DNA of 64,000 nucleotides from JAFDWR01 sp038216655 (GTDB taxonomy: Bacteria > Armatimonadota > Fimbriimonadia > Fimbriimonadales > Fimbriimonadaceae), in the NCBI GenBank assembly GCA_038216655.1, contig JBBQPZ010000005.1, forward strand, positions 124,001 to 188,000, given 5' to 3'. Under the pieces are notes generated by a model, which ran no database searches, was not told the DNA's origin, and saw only the letters and a list, made by a program, of their open reading frames with translations. Shown here in pieces: positions 51,955-61,123 of the stretch (the first letter of the stretch is position 1; each line of letters opens with the position of its first letter). Made by a program: the position numbers and the translations under genes.

Positions 51955-53034
51955 GTGCTTAAAATCGGTAACGGTCTAAGTCGGGTCGCGTTGATTTCAG
52001 TTGGACTGGTAGCCCTTGCGGGATGTGGAGGCGGTGGCGCAATTGGCGGCACTGGCGGCAACGCTTCCGTGGGTTTCTACGTTGGCGATGCTTTCGGAGA
52101 CGACTACTCCCAGGTCTGGACCACGCTCTACCACGTCGATGCGTCGGTCAATGGTTCCTCATGGAAGCCGGTGTTCGACAATCCAACCGGGATGCAAGTG
52201 AACTTGTCCGCTCTCTCAGGCACCGTTCAGTTCATGGGAGCCATGAACATGTCGGCAGGCAACTACACCCAAGTCCGGATCACGATGGCCGACCACATGA
52301 AGCTCGTGGCAACGAATGGGACCGTCACAAGTCCGCCGGTAGCAGCACCAGGGGGGAACGCCGCGGGAGGCAAATACATGTTTGCCGTCGCCATGCCAGT
52401 GAATTTGGGATCCGGACAAATGGCGAACATGGCGCTTGATTTCAAGCTGGCGAACTTTCAGATGCTGGGTGGCGTGCTCCAGATGTCGGTTCAGCAAATG
52501 GACCCGGGGCGATTTGGTGGGATGCAGCATCTAGGTTGGCTGCACGGAACGGTCTCCAGCCTGAATCCAGGAGTCGGCTTCCTATTGAGAATGGGAATGA
52601 TGCATCCCCTCTCGGTTCAGATGTCGGCATCGACTCTTGTGACCAGCGAATCGACGGGCCAAGCTGTGACCCTCGCCGACGGCCAATCCGTGGACATACA
52701 GGGAACAGTGGACCCATCAACGCGGGTGATTACTGCGAGTTCGATCCAAGTTCACAGCGCAGGTTCTGGTTCGACGTACGCGAATCTTGAGGGTCCGGTC
52801 GCCTCCGTGAATTTTGTCGGGGGCTCCTTTACGATGAGTCCGTCATGGGCGATGAACTTCACGCCCAACGGATCAACGGTTACCATTCAGACGAACGCCA
52901 ATACGGTCTTCACCAAGCAAATGATGGGTGCCGGGTCCCTTTCCGATGTAACGACAAGCGGAACAGTTATGGTGACCGGCGCCTATGATTCGGGCACGGG
53001 AATCATAACGGCGAATCGAGTCAGGATATTCTAA
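51955..53034 (+). CDS. Lipoprotein with DUF4382-like and DUF5666-like domains
   Basis: 359 residues from a GTG. The lipobox LAGC and Gly-rich spacer predict lipidation. Residues about 35-180 (ASVGFYVGDAFGDDYSQVW, VWTTLYHVDASVNGSSW, MSAGNYTQVRITM) resemble DUF4382; the C-terminal part (GTVSSLNPG, TLVTSESTGQAVTLADGQSV, ITANRVRIF) resembles DUF5666 repeats. Both are extracellular beta folds of unknown function. It follows the Met-rich barrel gene by 180 bases and is itself Met-rich. Confidence 0.72.
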   Translation: MLKIGNGLSRVALISVGLVALAGCGGGGAIGGTGGNASVGFYVGDAFGDDYSQVWTTLYHVDASVNGSSWKPVFDNPTGMQVNLSALSGTVQFMGAMNMSAGNYTQVRITMADHMKLVATNGTVTSPPVAAPGGNAAGGKYMFAVAMPVNLGSGQMANMALDFKLANFQMLGGVLQMSVQQMDPGRFGGMQHLGWLHGTVSSLNPGVGFLLRMGMMHPLSVQMSASTLVTSESTGQAVTLADGQSVDIQGTVDPSTRVITASSIQVHSAGSGSTYANLEGPVASVNFVGGSFTMSPSWAMNFTPNGSTVTIQTNANTVFTKQMMGAGSLSDVTTSGTVMVTGAYDSGTGIITANRVRIF

Positions 53035-53115
53035 CCTCGCCCACCTTGCTGCGACCCGGCTTCCGTCTAGCCGCAACAAGGTTCTTTGGAAATCTGGGTG
53101 GGCCGGATACGGGGG

Positions 53116-54852
53116 CTACCTCGATTCCGAGGAAGCCAACTTCATCTGGATCGCGCGGACGTTGATCGGCTGCCAACCTGCCGGGACGGCACGGAGCAGG
53201 ACGGTGTTCTTGCCCGCGATGACGGGATAGACTCCCAGGTCGACGGCCCGGTAGGAGTCGTACGATCCGGTGTTTGGGGAAGTGAATCGGCTCGTCTTGC
53301 CGCCGAGGGTTACGGTGAATGCGCTGGCACCCTGGCCGGCAATCTCGGTGCTTAGGCTAACCTGGCCCGCTTGCGCCGCGGTGAATGTCCACTCCGCGTA
53401 GTCGCGGGGGTTGGTCCAGAAGCCGAGATTTGGCTCACCGCCGCGTTGTTCGGACTGGAGCTCGCCGTGAAGGATCGCTTCGTCCGGCTTCAGATCGAGC
53501 GAGTTTCCGAGCTTGAGGGCGAGGTCAGGCTGTTCGATATCGAGGCCGCCCTTGACCATCAGTTTGATTGTGGTAGAGACCTTGTCCGGCGCTTCGGTTG
53601 GGAGGGCGATCTCGACCCCTTCTGGCGTGGTCGTGCAGGCGAGCTTCTGCCCGCTGACGAGGAGCGAGGCGGAGCCGATTTTGCTGCGCAAACCGGGGAC
53701 GAGGAGTTTGCCGTTGGTCGGCCAGTCGAACACGTGGAGATAAAGGGTCGCGCCGTCCTTGCCTAGAACCTTGGTGCAGCGGCCCCAGGCGAGTTTCTTA
53801 AAGGGGCTCGCCGTCGTGGCGTAGATGGATGAGCTGTTCTGCTTCATCCATGCGCCGACGGCAGCGAGGCGCTCGACGATAGGTTGCGGGAACTCGCCCA
53901 GGGAGGTAGGGCCGACGTTGAGGAGGAAGTTGCCGCCCTTGCTGGCGACGTCGACGAGGGTGTGGATCAGGGTCTCGCTCGACTTCCAGTTGTGGTCGGT
54001 GCTCTTGTAGCCCCAAGTGTCGTTCATGGTCATGCAGGTCTCCCAGTCGCGACCGGGGTATCCGGTGGCGGGGACGAACTGCTCGGGCGTTTCGGTATCG
54101 CCCTTGTAGTGGCCGAGACGATTGTTGTGGATGATCCCTGGCTGGAGCTTTAGGACGGGGAGCAGCATGTCCGCCTGCTCCTTGCTGATGCCGATTGGCG
54201 TGTCCCACCAGAGGACCGAGACCTTGCCGTACTTGGTGAGAATCTCCTTCACCTGCGGCACGGCGATCTTCTGGATGTACTCGGTCATGTCCCGGTCTTG
54301 CTTCGGATCCCAGTGACCGCCCGCCGCGGAGCCGCCGTTGTTCCAGTCCTGAGCTTGGCTGTAGTAGAACCCGAGCCGGATGCCGTTCTTCTGGCACGCC
54401 TTGGCGAGTTCGGCGAGGGGGTCGCGGGCGAAGGGGGTCGCCTTGACGATGTTCCAGTCTGAGGCTTTGGTGTCGAACATCGCGAAGCCGTCGTGATGCT
54501 TGGCGGTGATGACGATGTACTTCATCCCCGCGTTCTTGGCGATCTCAACCCACTTCTCGGCGTTGTACTTGACCGGGTTGAACTCCTTTGCGTAGGCGCG
54601 ATACCGATCTACCGGGATCTTGCCGGTGTTCATGATCCACTCACCGATGCCGCCGATCTCCTTGCCGTCGTAGACGCCGGCGGGGACGGAGTAGACGCCC
54701 CAGTGGATGAACATGCCGAAGCGGGCCTCGCGGAACCACTTCATCCGAATGTCGCGCTGGGCGACGGTCTCGTTGGCGTACGGGTCCGGGCTGGTCGGTG
54801 GGGTCTGGGAGGTCAGGACAGAGAAAAGGGCCATGGCGGCGAGCACACTCAT
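53116..54852 (-). CDS. GH29 alpha-L-fucosidase
   Basis: 578 residues with a signal peptide. KWFREARFGMFIHWGVYSVP, AGMKYIVITAKHHDGFAMFD and RLGFYYSQAQDW are GH29 hallmarks; the nucleophile is Asp in SVLWWDTP. The C-terminal beta-sandwich is present. It removes terminal fucose in the periplasm or outside. It shares strand with the hypothetical gene upstream, 18 bases away. Confidence 0.93.
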   Translation of the reverse strand: MSVLAAMALFSVLTSQTPPTSPDPYANETVAQRDIRMKWFREARFGMFIHWGVYSVPAGVYDGKEIGGIGEWIMNTGKIPVDRYRAYAKEFNPVKYNAEKWVEIAKNAGMKYIVITAKHHDGFAMFDTKASDWNIVKATPFARDPLAELAKACQKNGIRLGFYYSQAQDWNNGGSAAGGHWDPKQDRDMTEYIQKIAVPQVKEILTKYGKVSVLWWDTPIGISKEQADMLLPVLKLQPGIIHNNRLGHYKGDTETPEQFVPATGYPGRDWETCMTMNDTWGYKSTDHNWKSSETLIHTLVDVASKGGNFLLNVGPTSLGEFPQPIVERLAAVGAWMKQNSSSIYATTASPFKKLAWGRCTKVLGKDGATLYLHVFDWPTNGKLLVPGLRSKIGSASLLVSGQKLACTTTPEGVEIALPTEAPDKVSTTIKLMVKGGLDIEQPDLALKLGNSLDLKPDEAILHGELQSEQRGGEPNLGFWTNPRDYAEWTFTAAQAGQVSLSTEIAGQGASAFTVTLGGKTSRFTSPNTGSYDSYRAVDLGVYPVIAGKNTVLLRAVPAGWQPINVRAIQMKLASSESR

Positions 54853-54870
54853 GGCGTTACGCTACCCGGA

Positions 54871-56517
54871 TTAGTGGACGGGATTTGTCTTCTGCGCCAC
54901 TGCGATGGGGACGTAGCCGATCTCCATTCCCTTCGGGGGCTTCACCACCAGAGCCGGATCTAATGCCGCCAACTTACCGATCCCGGGTGCGGGCAGGTAT
55001 TGCTTTTCCAGCGTCCATTGAGCCTGGATCTTCTCCGCGACGGCTTGGAGTCGTTGCTTCTCGACGGCGCTCAGGTCAGCATCTTGCAAGGACGGCTGAT
55101 CGATGAAGCGGTACCAGTAGTAGGTCACGATGCTGCCGTCGGAGAGCTTGGCTTCGAAGGGTCCTGCCTTCGGACCTGGCCGGTGCCACGGGTTTTCTCC
55201 GCTTGATGGTGAGGTATAGGATCGGTCCGAGGTTGCCGCAGGGAAGACCACGGATTTGAGCCCGGTCTCGTCGGGCACCTGGCGGGCATCGACAGGCACC
55301 AGTTCCTTTCCTTCCTGCCGGAAGTATTCCGGGAAGGATCCACGCCGCAAGCCGCCATCCCAGGACTCGAGTCCGGCCGAGCCCCATTTGAGTCCGAACG
55401 TTGAGACGCCAAGAGCGCTTGTCTCCACCGAACTGGAGAAGCTTCGGATGGGAAGGTGATCGGGTCCTTGGCGTAGAGAAATCGGGCTGGCTTTTACCGG
55501 GGGCACGGTGCCTGCCTTCTCATCAAAGCGACCGGAGGCGGGAGCGCCGCCGGCCATCCAAGCTTCAACCTGGCGGTAGAGGGCGTTCTTGGAGTAGTGG
55601 GTCAGGTTGTGGATGAGGATGGTCCGGCCGTCTTTGTCGACGGGGAATTGCAGCCGTGGGATGCGGGTGTACGTGGTGCCGGCAGAGTCCTTAGCGGTAA
55701 AGCGGGGAACGGTGTTGACCTCAATCGCTCCGCCGGTGACGAGCCCGGGGCGGGCGTCGAGACCTCGGGAGATCGCGGGAGGATGCTGGCGCGAGATGCG
55801 GCTCCAGGTCGCCGGGGTGTAGAAGGCGACCGGACCTTTGACGTTCCTGGTGTTGAGGAAGAGCGTCCAGCACTGGTTTCCGGTCGGAATCGGGAGTCCA
55901 GCGGTGGTGGCCTTTTGCTCGGTGAGGGGGAGGGCCATCCAGGCGTAGCCCAGAAGATCGCCGTTGGTGCCCGCTCGGAAGGTGAATCCATCGGGCGGGA
56001 CGAGAATTCGAGAGCTGAGTTGAGCGATTCCCATCTGGTCGGCCCGGAGCGATTGGCTCGTCCCAAAGCCCCAGCCCGGCGAGGATATCTCGTGGTTGTA
56101 GCCGTTGGCGGTGCCGTTCATGCGGAACTTGGCGGTGGTAGCGCCGAAGTGGGTGCTCGCCCAGAATCCGAGGCCGCCTTCGATGGTCTGGAAGACATCC
56201 CGGTAGGAGGGACCGCGCTCGGGCCAACTATCCCGTGCGAGGGTGCCCTTGGGGAGGAGAGGAACGTTGATCGAACGGTTCTCGGGCACGATCCAGATGG
56301 AGGCGAGACCGATTTGAAAGTCGCGTAGCGGCTTTTCGGTCAGGGGCCAGGCGGTCGCGTAGAGGCTCACGCCATACCCGAACTCGTCGGGAGGGCTTGG
56401 CACTCCCATGCTGATGTAGCCTTCTAAGCCTTGGGATACAAGTTGAGGCTTTGATTGGACCTTTGGTTCGACGCGGGGAACCGTGAGGGCAAGGCAGGCA
56501 AGCGCAAGTTCGTACAT
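54871..56517 (-). CDS. Secreted hypothetical protein
   Basis: 548 residues with a short leader (MYELALACLALTV). Rich in aromatic and Gly residues, with no recognised catalytic motif (GYGVSLYATAWPLTEKPLR, GYNHEISSPGWGFGTSQ, YYWYRFIDQPSLQDADLS). It probably precedes the GH29 gene in a transcript, which hints at, but does not show, a role in glycan handling. Confidence 0.65.
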   Translation of the reverse strand: MYELALACLALTVPRVEPKVQSKPQLVSQGLEGYISMGVPSPPDEFGYGVSLYATAWPLTEKPLRDFQIGLASIWIVPENRSINVPLLPKGTLARDSWPERGPSYRDVFQTIEGGLGFWASTHFGATTAKFRMNGTANGYNHEISSPGWGFGTSQSLRADQMGIAQLSSRILVPPDGFTFRAGTNGDLLGYAWMALPLTEQKATTAGLPIPTGNQCWTLFLNTRNVKGPVAFYTPATWSRISRQHPPAISRGLDARPGLVTGGAIEVNTVPRFTAKDSAGTTYTRIPRLQFPVDKDGRTILIHNLTHYSKNALYRQVEAWMAGGAPASGRFDEKAGTVPPVKASPISLRQGPDHLPIRSFSSSVETSALGVSTFGLKWGSAGLESWDGGLRRGSFPEYFRQEGKELVPVDARQVPDETGLKSVVFPAATSDRSYTSPSSGENPWHRPGPKAGPFEAKLSDGSIVTYYWYRFIDQPSLQDADLSAVEKQRLQAVAEKIQAQWTLEKQYLPAPGIGKLAALDPALVVKPPKGMEIGYVPIAVAQKTNPVH

Positions 56518-56635
56518 CCAATCCTTCTCCCATGCCCGAGGGCTGGCTACATGGTAGGCGAAATTCGCACATCGAGATCGGGTCTTGCTTGCTCCGCGTC
56601 ACAGAGCGCCGAACCATCTGCTAGAATCGCCGTTC

Positions 56636-56929
56636 ATGATCGTGCTAACTGCCTACGTCGTCCTGCAACCCGATAAGGTTGAACCGGCTCTTAAGGCTTG
56701 TCAAACCGTGAAGAGGCATTCGCTTACGGAGGACGGCTGCGAGCGGTATGACTTCTTCCAGAGCCTGGACGACCCGACTCGGATCGTGTTCGTCGAGGAG
56801 TGGTCCTCGAAGCCCCATCTCGACACCCATTTTCAGCAAGCGGCATTCCAGGCGTTCTTCGCCGAATTGGGCGGCTACATTCAGGGACCGCCTGAGATTC
56901 GAATCTTCGAATCCTCCCGCCTTACCTAG
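56636..56929 (+). CDS. ABM-family monooxygenase-like protein
   Basis: 97 residues from the ATG at 56636. MIVLTAYVVLQPDKVE, then ALKACQTVKRHSLTEDGCERYDFFQ and VFVEEWSSKPHLDTHFQ, is the dimeric alpha/beta ABM (antibiotic biosynthesis monooxygenase, YgiN-like) pattern. Members act on quinols or aromatic substrates without cofactor. The substrate is unknown. Confidence 0.85.
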   Translation: MIVLTAYVVLQPDKVEPALKACQTVKRHSLTEDGCERYDFFQSLDDPTRIVFVEEWSSKPHLDTHFQQAAFQAFFAELGGYIQGPPEIRIFESSRLT

Positions 56930-58227
56930 CGCCCGATCCGGTGGGGCGCCGTGAGCCGGATCGGGCCGGGCTTCCTTGCGACTTTTGGCCGTGCAATGAC
57001 GGCGGCGAAACCTCCGTCGAAGAACCTTCGGGCCGCGGAGAGGGCGGCGGTTATCGCGGTTCCGTGGCTGACCTTCCGACCCGTGATCTCGAACGGCTGC
57101 ACTTGGTCCCTTCCCACCCCCCTTAGCCGCATCGAGTCAATCGTCTTAAGCGTGTTCGCGTCGACGACGACATCGTCGCCTTTAAGATAGGGAAGCAGCA
57201 TCTTTGTTCGCGGAGCCCAGTCATAGCAGTTGCTGTGCATCATCTCAGCGAGGATCGGGTTGGAGGTATCGGACCATCGAATCGAATCCCGAAATTGCTT
57301 GGTGAGGACCCGGTCGACCGAGTTGATCGCCCCCAACTGAACGGCTTTGACCAGCAGTTTCTTCGCGATCCCGACGTCGTCAAGGTTCTTCTCGAAGAGG
57401 TAGGGAATGTAGGTTGCGAACGAGGGCGCGAAGTAGTCTTTTAGGTCGATGTCGGGGAGGTTTTTCGAGGCAGAGTAAGCTGCGTAGCTCAGGAGGAACA
57501 GCTTGGTAGCGAGATCTTCAGGCGATTGCTTGCCTTCCAGAAGCGAGGTAACGGTCGTGCCACTAAGGTCGTAGGGTCCGGACATCGGGGCGGCCATTCG
57601 GGGGGTGAAGGCGCGGGTGCGCTCGAGCTCTTGGACGGCGCACATCGCCACCGCGCCGCCCTCCGAATAACCCGCGACAAATAAGGCGGCGCCTATAGAC
57701 ACGCCCCGGCGCCTCGCGATGATTCTCGCGGGCGCGATGAGGTCGATGCCGCTCCGCGAATTGACCCGGCCGTCCGGATAGGGATGAATCCCGGGACCGT
57801 CTCCGAGGCCGAGACCGTCGGGCATGATCACCGCGTATCCGCCCGTCGCGAAGGCGATCGCTACGGCTTCGGTCTCGGGGAACTTGTTGGTGCCGTTGTA
57901 TCGCGAGGGGGCCAGCTCCCGGTCACGGATGGTTGCGTGGTAGTACAGCAACAGACCCTTGGGGGCGGACTTTGGGAGAATTAGAAGGCCGCTGAGGGTG
58001 CAGGGCTCGCCATGGACGTCCAGCGAGTCGTACCGAATCTTGTAGAGCTGGATCGACGCTTTTGGTGGCGGAACGTCGAGACCGCGGACCATCGCGGCAG
58101 TCTGCATTTGATGCAGCGATGACAAAGTAAGGGTGCCCGTTCGGACGGCGGTGGGCTCGGAAGCCCCGGCCAATGTGCCAAGGGCCGACAGGATTCCTAA
58201 TAAGCTCCAAGTTCGCAGGTGCCTCAC
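56926..58227 (-). CDS. Secreted alpha/beta-hydrolase, secretory lipase-like
   Basis: 433 residues with a signal peptide (MRHLRTWSLLGILSALGTLAGA). The fold is alpha/beta hydrolase: GLLLYYHATIRDRELAPS, AIAFATGGYAVIMPDGLGLGDG, the nucleophile elbow GYSEGG and a candidate His in RKVSHGTAI. The arrangement fits the secretory-lipase/acyl-hydrolase group. It is convergent with the ABM gene, their ends overlapping. Confidence 0.78.
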   Translation of the reverse strand: MRHLRTWSLLGILSALGTLAGASEPTAVRTGTLTLSSLHQMQTAAMVRGLDVPPPKASIQLYKIRYDSLDVHGEPCTLSGLLILPKSAPKGLLLYYHATIRDRELAPSRYNGTNKFPETEAVAIAFATGGYAVIMPDGLGLGDGPGIHPYPDGRVNSRSGIDLIAPARIIARRRGVSIGAALFVAGYSEGGAVAMCAVQELERTRAFTPRMAAPMSGPYDLSGTTVTSLLEGKQSPEDLATKLFLLSYAAYSASKNLPDIDLKDYFAPSFATYIPYLFEKNLDDVGIAKKLLVKAVQLGAINSVDRVLTKQFRDSIRWSDTSNPILAEMMHSNCYDWAPRTKMLLPYLKGDDVVVDANTLKTIDSMRLRGVGRDQVQPFEITGRKVSHGTAITAALSAARRFFDGGFAAVIARPKVARKPGPIRLTAPHRIGR

Positions 58228-58271
58228 TAGAGGCTAGGACGGCATTCCCAACCTCGAGGTTTCGCAAGTTG

Positions 58272-59327
58272 CTAGCGGAAGCGCAATTGAAGCTTGGCAA
58301 GCGCCTCGCTGCCGGGGCACAGGTCTTGGAACGGTAAGTTGGTGAGCGGGGCGTTGACCACCTCGTTCTGCTCAACCATGTCCTTCGAATCCTCGGAGAT
58401 GTACAACAAGCCCGTCGCGATCTCACCGGCGTGGTGGCGGTCCCGAATGTAGGCGTACGCCGCGTCTCGGTCGGTGGGATCGTAGTCGTCGGCGACCTTG
58501 CGCAGATTGACCCAGCTCTGGTCGTGCATCATGACGCGCTTCACGGAACCCGGTTGGTACTCGGTCGTGATCTCGGTGCGGATCGGAACGAAGTCGGCGT
58601 CGACCACCTCGATGCTGTGCTCGCGGGTGTAGGCGTAGCTCTTGGTCGAACCTTCGTGGTCGTTGAAGGTGACGCACGGGGAGATGACCTCGACAAATGC
58701 GAAGCCGTTATGCTTGAGCCCGGCCTGGATGATCGGGATAAGCTGCTCTTTGTCACCTGAGAAGCTGCGGGCCACGAAGGTTGCGCCGAGCGACAGGGCC
58801 ATCAGCACGCCGTCGATGGGGCTCATCGCGTTGACCTCGCCCTTCTTGCTCGTGGAGCCGACGTCGGCCGAGGCGGAGAACTGCCCCTTGGTCAGGCCGT
58901 ACACACCGTTGTTCTCAAGGAGATAGAGCAGATTGACGTTGCGGCGGATCGAGTGGCAGAGCTGGCCGAGGCCGATCGAGAGCGAGTCGCCATCGCCGGA
59001 GACCCCGATCATGATCAGGTCGCGGTTGGCCGCTCCCGCGCCGGTGGCGATGGAGGGCATGCGTCCGTGGACGCTATTGAACCCGTGGGCCTCGCGAAGG
59101 AAGTAGGCGGGGGTCTTGGACGAGCAGCCGATGCCGGACAGCTTCGCGACCTTGTGGGGGGCGATGTCGAGTTCCCAGAACGCGTGGATGATCGCCGCGG
59201 TGATCGAGTCGTGGCCGCAGCCCGCGCAGAGGGTGCTGATGGCGCCTTCGTAGTCGCGTCGGGTGAGGCCGAGCGCGTTCTTCTGCAGAGAAGGATGGTG
59301 AACCTTGGGCTTTGCGAGATAGCTCAT
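58272..59327 (-). CDS. 2-oxoacid:ferredoxin oxidoreductase, beta subunit
   Basis: 351 residues. CAGCGHDSITAAI is the cluster cysteine pair near the N-terminus, GIGCSSKTPAYF, GDGDSLSIGLGQLCHS the thiamine-pyrophosphate motif and NNGVYGLTKGQFS the Mg-binding Asn site. A further Cys in ISPCVTFND completes the 4Fe-4S site. With the alpha subunit it oxidatively decarboxylates 2-oxoacids such as 2-oxoglutarate or pyruvate to acyl-CoA. The start overlaps the alpha-subunit stop by four bases. Confidence 0.93.
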   Translation of the reverse strand: MSYLAKPKVHHPSLQKNALGLTRRDYEGAISTLCAGCGHDSITAAIIHAFWELDIAPHKVAKLSGIGCSSKTPAYFLREAHGFNSVHGRMPSIATGAGAANRDLIMIGVSGDGDSLSIGLGQLCHSIRRNVNLLYLLENNGVYGLTKGQFSASADVGSTSKKGEVNAMSPIDGVLMALSLGATFVARSFSGDKEQLIPIIQAGLKHNGFAFVEVISPCVTFNDHEGSTKSYAYTREHSIEVVDADFVPIRTEITTEYQPGSVKRVMMHDQSWVNLRKVADDYDPTDRDAAYAYIRDRHHAGEIATGLLYISEDSKDMVEQNEVVNAPLTNLPFQDLCPGSEALAKLQLRFR

Positions 59328-61123
59328 GCCGGTACTCCGACGTGCGGGCGAATGCCCGAGATGACGTGGTGCGCGCTCATGGGGAACCCGGCGTAGTATT
59401 TGACTGAGATCAGCTTCGAGAACGGCACTTCGGTCTCAAGCGCGAGCAGGCTTCGAAGCTGTCCGTCTCGATTTTGCTCAACGATGAAGTTCGTATCGTG
59501 ATCCTGGAGGAACTCCAGGACTTCGTCGCCGAAGGGGAAGCCGCGTACTCGCATGAAGTCGCAGGGCACGCCTTCGACGGCAAGCTGGTCGAGTGCCTCG
59601 ATGCAGGCGGCGTGGCAGCCTCCGATCGTGACGATCCCTATCCTCGCTCCCGGGGTGAGTTTGATGATCGGCGCGGGAACGGCCTTGCCCGCGCTCTGGA
59701 CCTTGCGGGCGATCCGGTCGATGACCTCTTGGTACTCGGCCGCGTCCTCCGTGTAGGCACCCATCTTGTTGTGCCCGGAGCCGCGGGTGAAGTAGGCACC
59801 TTTGGGGTGGATGCCGGGGAGGGTGCGTTCGGGAATCCCGTCGCCGTCCACATCGAGGTATCGGGCAAACTTCTTCGCGCCGTCGAGTTCGGCCGCGCTC
59901 AGAACCTTGCCGCGATCGGGACGATAGGCGTCGTCCCATTCGAGCTTCGGGACCATCCAGTCGTTCATGCCGATGTCGAGGTCGGAGAGAACGATGACCG
60001 GGGTTTGGAACCGCTCGGCGAGATCGAATGCCGCGACCGCCATCTCGAACGCTTCGCGCGGATCGGAGGGGTAGAGGCAGATGTGCTTGGTGTCGCCGTG
60101 GGAGGCGTGGGCGCAGATCAACAGGTCGCCCTGCTGGGTGCGCGTCGGCATGCCAGTCGAGGGACCGGTGCGCTGGACGTCGAAGACCACCGCGGGGATC
60201 TCGGCGTAATAGGCCAGGCCAAGGAATTCGCTCATCAACGAGATGCCAGGGCCGGAAGTCGGAGTGAAGGATCGCGCGCCAGCCCAAGAGGCACCGATGA
60301 CCATGCCGATGGCAGAGAGCTCGTCTTCGGCCTGCAGAATCGCGTAGCGGTTCTTCTTGGTTTCAGGATCGACGCGATAGCGCTGGCAGAAGCCCTTGAA
60401 CCCTTCCATCAGCGAGGTTGCCGGGGTGATCGGGTACCAAGCGCCGACCGTAGCTCCGGCATACAGACAGCCGAGCGCAGCGGAGGTGTTGCCGTCAATC
60501 AGGATGCAATCCTTGGTCTCGTCCATCTTCTCAAGATGGATCGGGAGCGGGCAGTCGAAGTTGGCCTTGACGTAATCGAAGCCGAGGTCGATGGCTTTGC
60601 GGTTGGATTCGAGCAGCGCGGGCTTCTTAGAGAACTTCTCGCGGGTCAGCTCGAGGATGATCTCGGTATCCATGTTCAGCAAGGCGGCGAGGGCTCCTGC
60701 GTAGGCGATATTCTTCATCAGGATGCGCTCGCGCACTCCCTTGAAGGCTCCATTGCACAGGTCGGCGAGAGGGACGCCAATGTAGTTGACGTCGTCGCGG
60801 ATCAGGTTGTCGTGGAGCGGCCAGGTTGAGTCGTACATCAGCCAGCCACCGGAGCGGACCTCGGCGACATCCTTCTCGTAGGTCGCGGCGTTCAGCGCGA
60901 CCATCAGGTCAAACACGGGGGTGCGCGCCTTGTAGCCTTTCCCACTCACCCGGATCTCGTACCAAGTCGGCAGGCCCTGGATGTTAGAAGGGAAAAGGTT
61001 CTTGCCCGTTACCGGGACGCCCATTCGGAAGATCGCCTGCATGATCAAGCCGTTGGCGCTGGCCGAGCCGGTGCCGTTGGCGGTGGCGATTTTGAAGGCG
61101 AATTCGTTCACGCGGACGTTCAT
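59324..61123 (-). CDS. 2-oxoacid:ferredoxin oxidoreductase, alpha subunit (with gamma domain)
   Basis: 599 residues from the ATG at 61123; a longer open frame into the next gene is not conserved. The N-terminal gamma-like domain (NGTGSASANGLIMQAIFRMG, FPSNIQGLPTWYEIRVS) is fused to the TPP-pyrimidine-binding alpha part (LIDGNTSAALGCLYAGATVGAWYPITPATSLM, TPTSGPGISLMSEFLG, DVQRTGPSTGMPTRTQQGDL). This gives the alpha/gamma fused form of KorA-type enzymes. It pairs with the beta subunit next to it. Confidence 0.94.
   Translation of the reverse strand: MNVRVNEFAFKIATANGTGSASANGLIMQAIFRMGVPVTGKNLFPSNIQGLPTWYEIRVSGKGYKARTPVFDLMVALNAATYEKDVAEVRSGGWLMYDSTWPLHDNLIRDDVNYIGVPLADLCNGAFKGVRERILMKNIAYAGALAALLNMDTEIILELTREKFSKKPALLESNRKAIDLGFDYVKANFDCPLPIHLEKMDETKDCILIDGNTSAALGCLYAGATVGAWYPITPATSLMEGFKGFCQRYRVDPETKKNRYAILQAEDELSAIGMVIGASWAGARSFTPTSGPGISLMSEFLGLAYYAEIPAVVFDVQRTGPSTGMPTRTQQGDLLICAHASHGDTKHICLYPSDPREAFEMAVAAFDLAERFQTPVIVLSDLDIGMNDWMVPKLEWDDAYRPDRGKVLSAAELDGAKKFARYLDVDGDGIPERTLPGIHPKGAYFTRGSGHNKMGAYTEDAAEYQEVIDRIARKVQSAGKAVPAPIIKLTPGARIGIVTIGGCHAACIEALDQLAVEGVPCDFMRVRGFPFGDEVLEFLQDHDTNFIVEQNRDGQLRSLLALETEVPFSKLISVKYYAGFPMSAHHVISGIRPHVGVPA

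Noticed and set aside
59474..60829. 451-codon plus-strand frame
   Set aside because: It is the mirror of the KorA-type alpha subunit.
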